Positions 63,317 to 64,000 of a stretch of 64,000 bases of DNA are shown here, piece by piece (position 1 is the first letter of the stretch; each line of letters begins with the position of its first letter). A program made the translations under genes and the position numbers. The notes beneath the pieces are model-generated. The model was given only the letters and a program-made list of their open reading frames with translations. It had not been told where the DNA came from and ran no database searches. This DNA comes from Streptomyces sp. NBC_00442 (GTDB taxonomy: Bacteria; Actinomycetota; Actinomycetes; Streptomycetales; Streptomycetaceae), in NCBI RefSeq assembly GCF_036014195.1, contig NZ_CP107918.1:5456001-5520000 (forward strand), given 5' to 3'.

Positions 63317-64000
63317 TCAGCGGGCCGGGCCGGCGGAGCCGTCGCCGAGGGCCGACACATGAGCGGGGACGCCCGTGCCCGCGGGCAGGGCGGGGTCCGG
63401 CTCGGGCGCTCCGAAGCGTGTATGGACCGGGATCACGCCGGCCCACAGGCCGAGCTCGCCGTCGGGTCCGTCCGCGTCGTCGGGCGGCCCCGATGCCACC
63501 TTGACGGACGCTTCGTCCAGCGGCAGGGCGAGCAGCGAAGTGGCCGCCAGTTCCTTGGAGTTGGGGCGCCGCGCGTAGTCCCACTGTCCGGGTGCGCAGT
63601 GTTCTGTCAGGACCCTGAGACCGTGCAACAGCTCGTCGCCCCCGGTGATCAGCCGGGGCACGGCGTAGATCATCGCGCTGCGGTAGTTGACCCCGTGCTC
63701 GAAGACCGACCGGGCGAGCACGAGCCCGTCGACGTGGGTCACGGTCACGCACACCGTCGCCTGCGGAGCCCGGACGACGCTGCGGCTGGCGACGGATCCG
63801 TGCACGAACAGCGTCCGCGTCGCAAAGTCGACGCCGTACACCGTCGGCACCACCATCGGGGTGCCGTCGACGACGACCCCGAGGTGGCAGACGAAACCGG
63901 CGCCGAGGATCGTGTCGAGGTCGGCCACCCGGGTGCTGCCCTGGTCGCGCAGCCGCCGGTGCCGGGTGCGCTCCGTGACGGCCAGTTCGGCCGGGCGGGC
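63317..64000 (-). CDS. Pyridoxamine 5'-phosphate oxidase-like flavin protein, partial
   Basis: The frame continues beyond the right edge, so the start is not seen; at least 227 residues are present. The edge codes for AELAVTERTRHRRLRDQG, then GFVCHLGVVVDGTPMVVPTVYGVDFATRTLFVHGSVASRSV, and NYRSAMIYAVPRLI. This is the split-barrel flavin-binding fold of nitroreductase/PNPOx-like proteins. The C-terminal part has a WAGVIPVHTRFG motif. Substrate unknown. Confidence 0.88.
   Translation of the reverse strand, partial: ARPAELAVTERTRHRRLRDQGSTRVADLDTILGAGFVCHLGVVVDGTPMVVPTVYGVDFATRTLFVHGSVASRSVVRAPQATVCVTVTHVDGLVLARSVFEHGVNYRSAMIYAVPRLITGGDELLHGLRVLTEHCAPGQWDYARRPNSKELAATSLLALPLDEASVKVASGPPDDADGPDGELGLWAGVIPVHTRFGAPEPDPALPAGTGVPAHVSALGDGSAGPAR

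Overview
The window is high-GC actinobacterial DNA. Its gene families (DUF1990, DUF2277, DUF2330, a PhoD-type phosphatase, an EmrB/QacA exporter with a C-terminal winged helix, actinophage head and tail genes, DUF2637) point to Streptomyces or a close relative. It holds two blocks: most of an integrated siphovirus-type prophage (1 to about 45,882) and ordinary chromosome (about 45,883 to 64,000). The prophage runs off the left edge, so attL, the lysis genes and the remaining tail genes are not seen.

Prophage, read right to left because nearly all genes lie on the minus strand. The right end carries a tyrosine integrase (+) beside a 42-nt 3' half of a tRNA gene, probably tRNA-Val(UAC), which is taken as attR. 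Next is an immunity switch: an XRE repressor (+) diverging from a Cro-like HTH gene, with dyad operators between them. From 43.1 to 26.4 kb there is a dense early operon of small, mostly overlapping genes. It includes two DNA methyltransferases, a Sak4-like ATPase with a RecE-like exonuclease, several zinc-ribbon and HTH proteins, a replication initiator with iteron-like palindromes inside its coding sequence (putative origin), a helicase-loader-like zinc protein and a MazG-like enzyme. From 25.9 to 21.8 kb a translationally coupled set of membrane-protein genes, including a DUF2637 protein, resembles the spread (Spd) clusters of Streptomyces conjugative elements. It is preceded by three tandem hairpins with an identical loop, placed between two related operators. 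From 21.1 to 16.9 kb lie accessory genes: a collagen-like fibre gene that appears broken by a frameshift, a DUF4352 lipoprotein, and a sugar cassette (GT-A glycosyltransferase, methyltransferase, small protein, NAD-dependent epimerase). Then comes the packaging and virion module: HNH nuclease, an AT-rich block with 14 GATC sites, small and large terminase, portal, MuF-like protein, scaffold, capsid, a GT4 glycosyltransferase, connectors, major tail protein, tail-assembly chaperones with a -1 frameshift site, and a 1571-aa tape measure protein with a lytic transglycosylase domain. One DUF4429 gene lies on the opposite strand among the connectors.

Chromosome. Next to attR are two broken gene remnants, then unlinked housekeeping and accessory genes: a secreted protein, DUF1990, a CorA-type transporter, an S4 RNA-binding protein, DUF2277, DedA, DoxX, PhoD, a secreted HNH nuclease, a UPF0014 permease, a yybP-ykoY (Mn2+) riboswitch with its GDT1-type exporter, a HAD phosphatase, a peptidoglycan-binding membrane protein, an MFS exporter, a GNAT acetyltransferase, a monooxygenase, DUF2330, and a PNPOx-fold protein cut by the right edge.

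Functions are assigned from recognisable motifs and gene order only; no database search was run.
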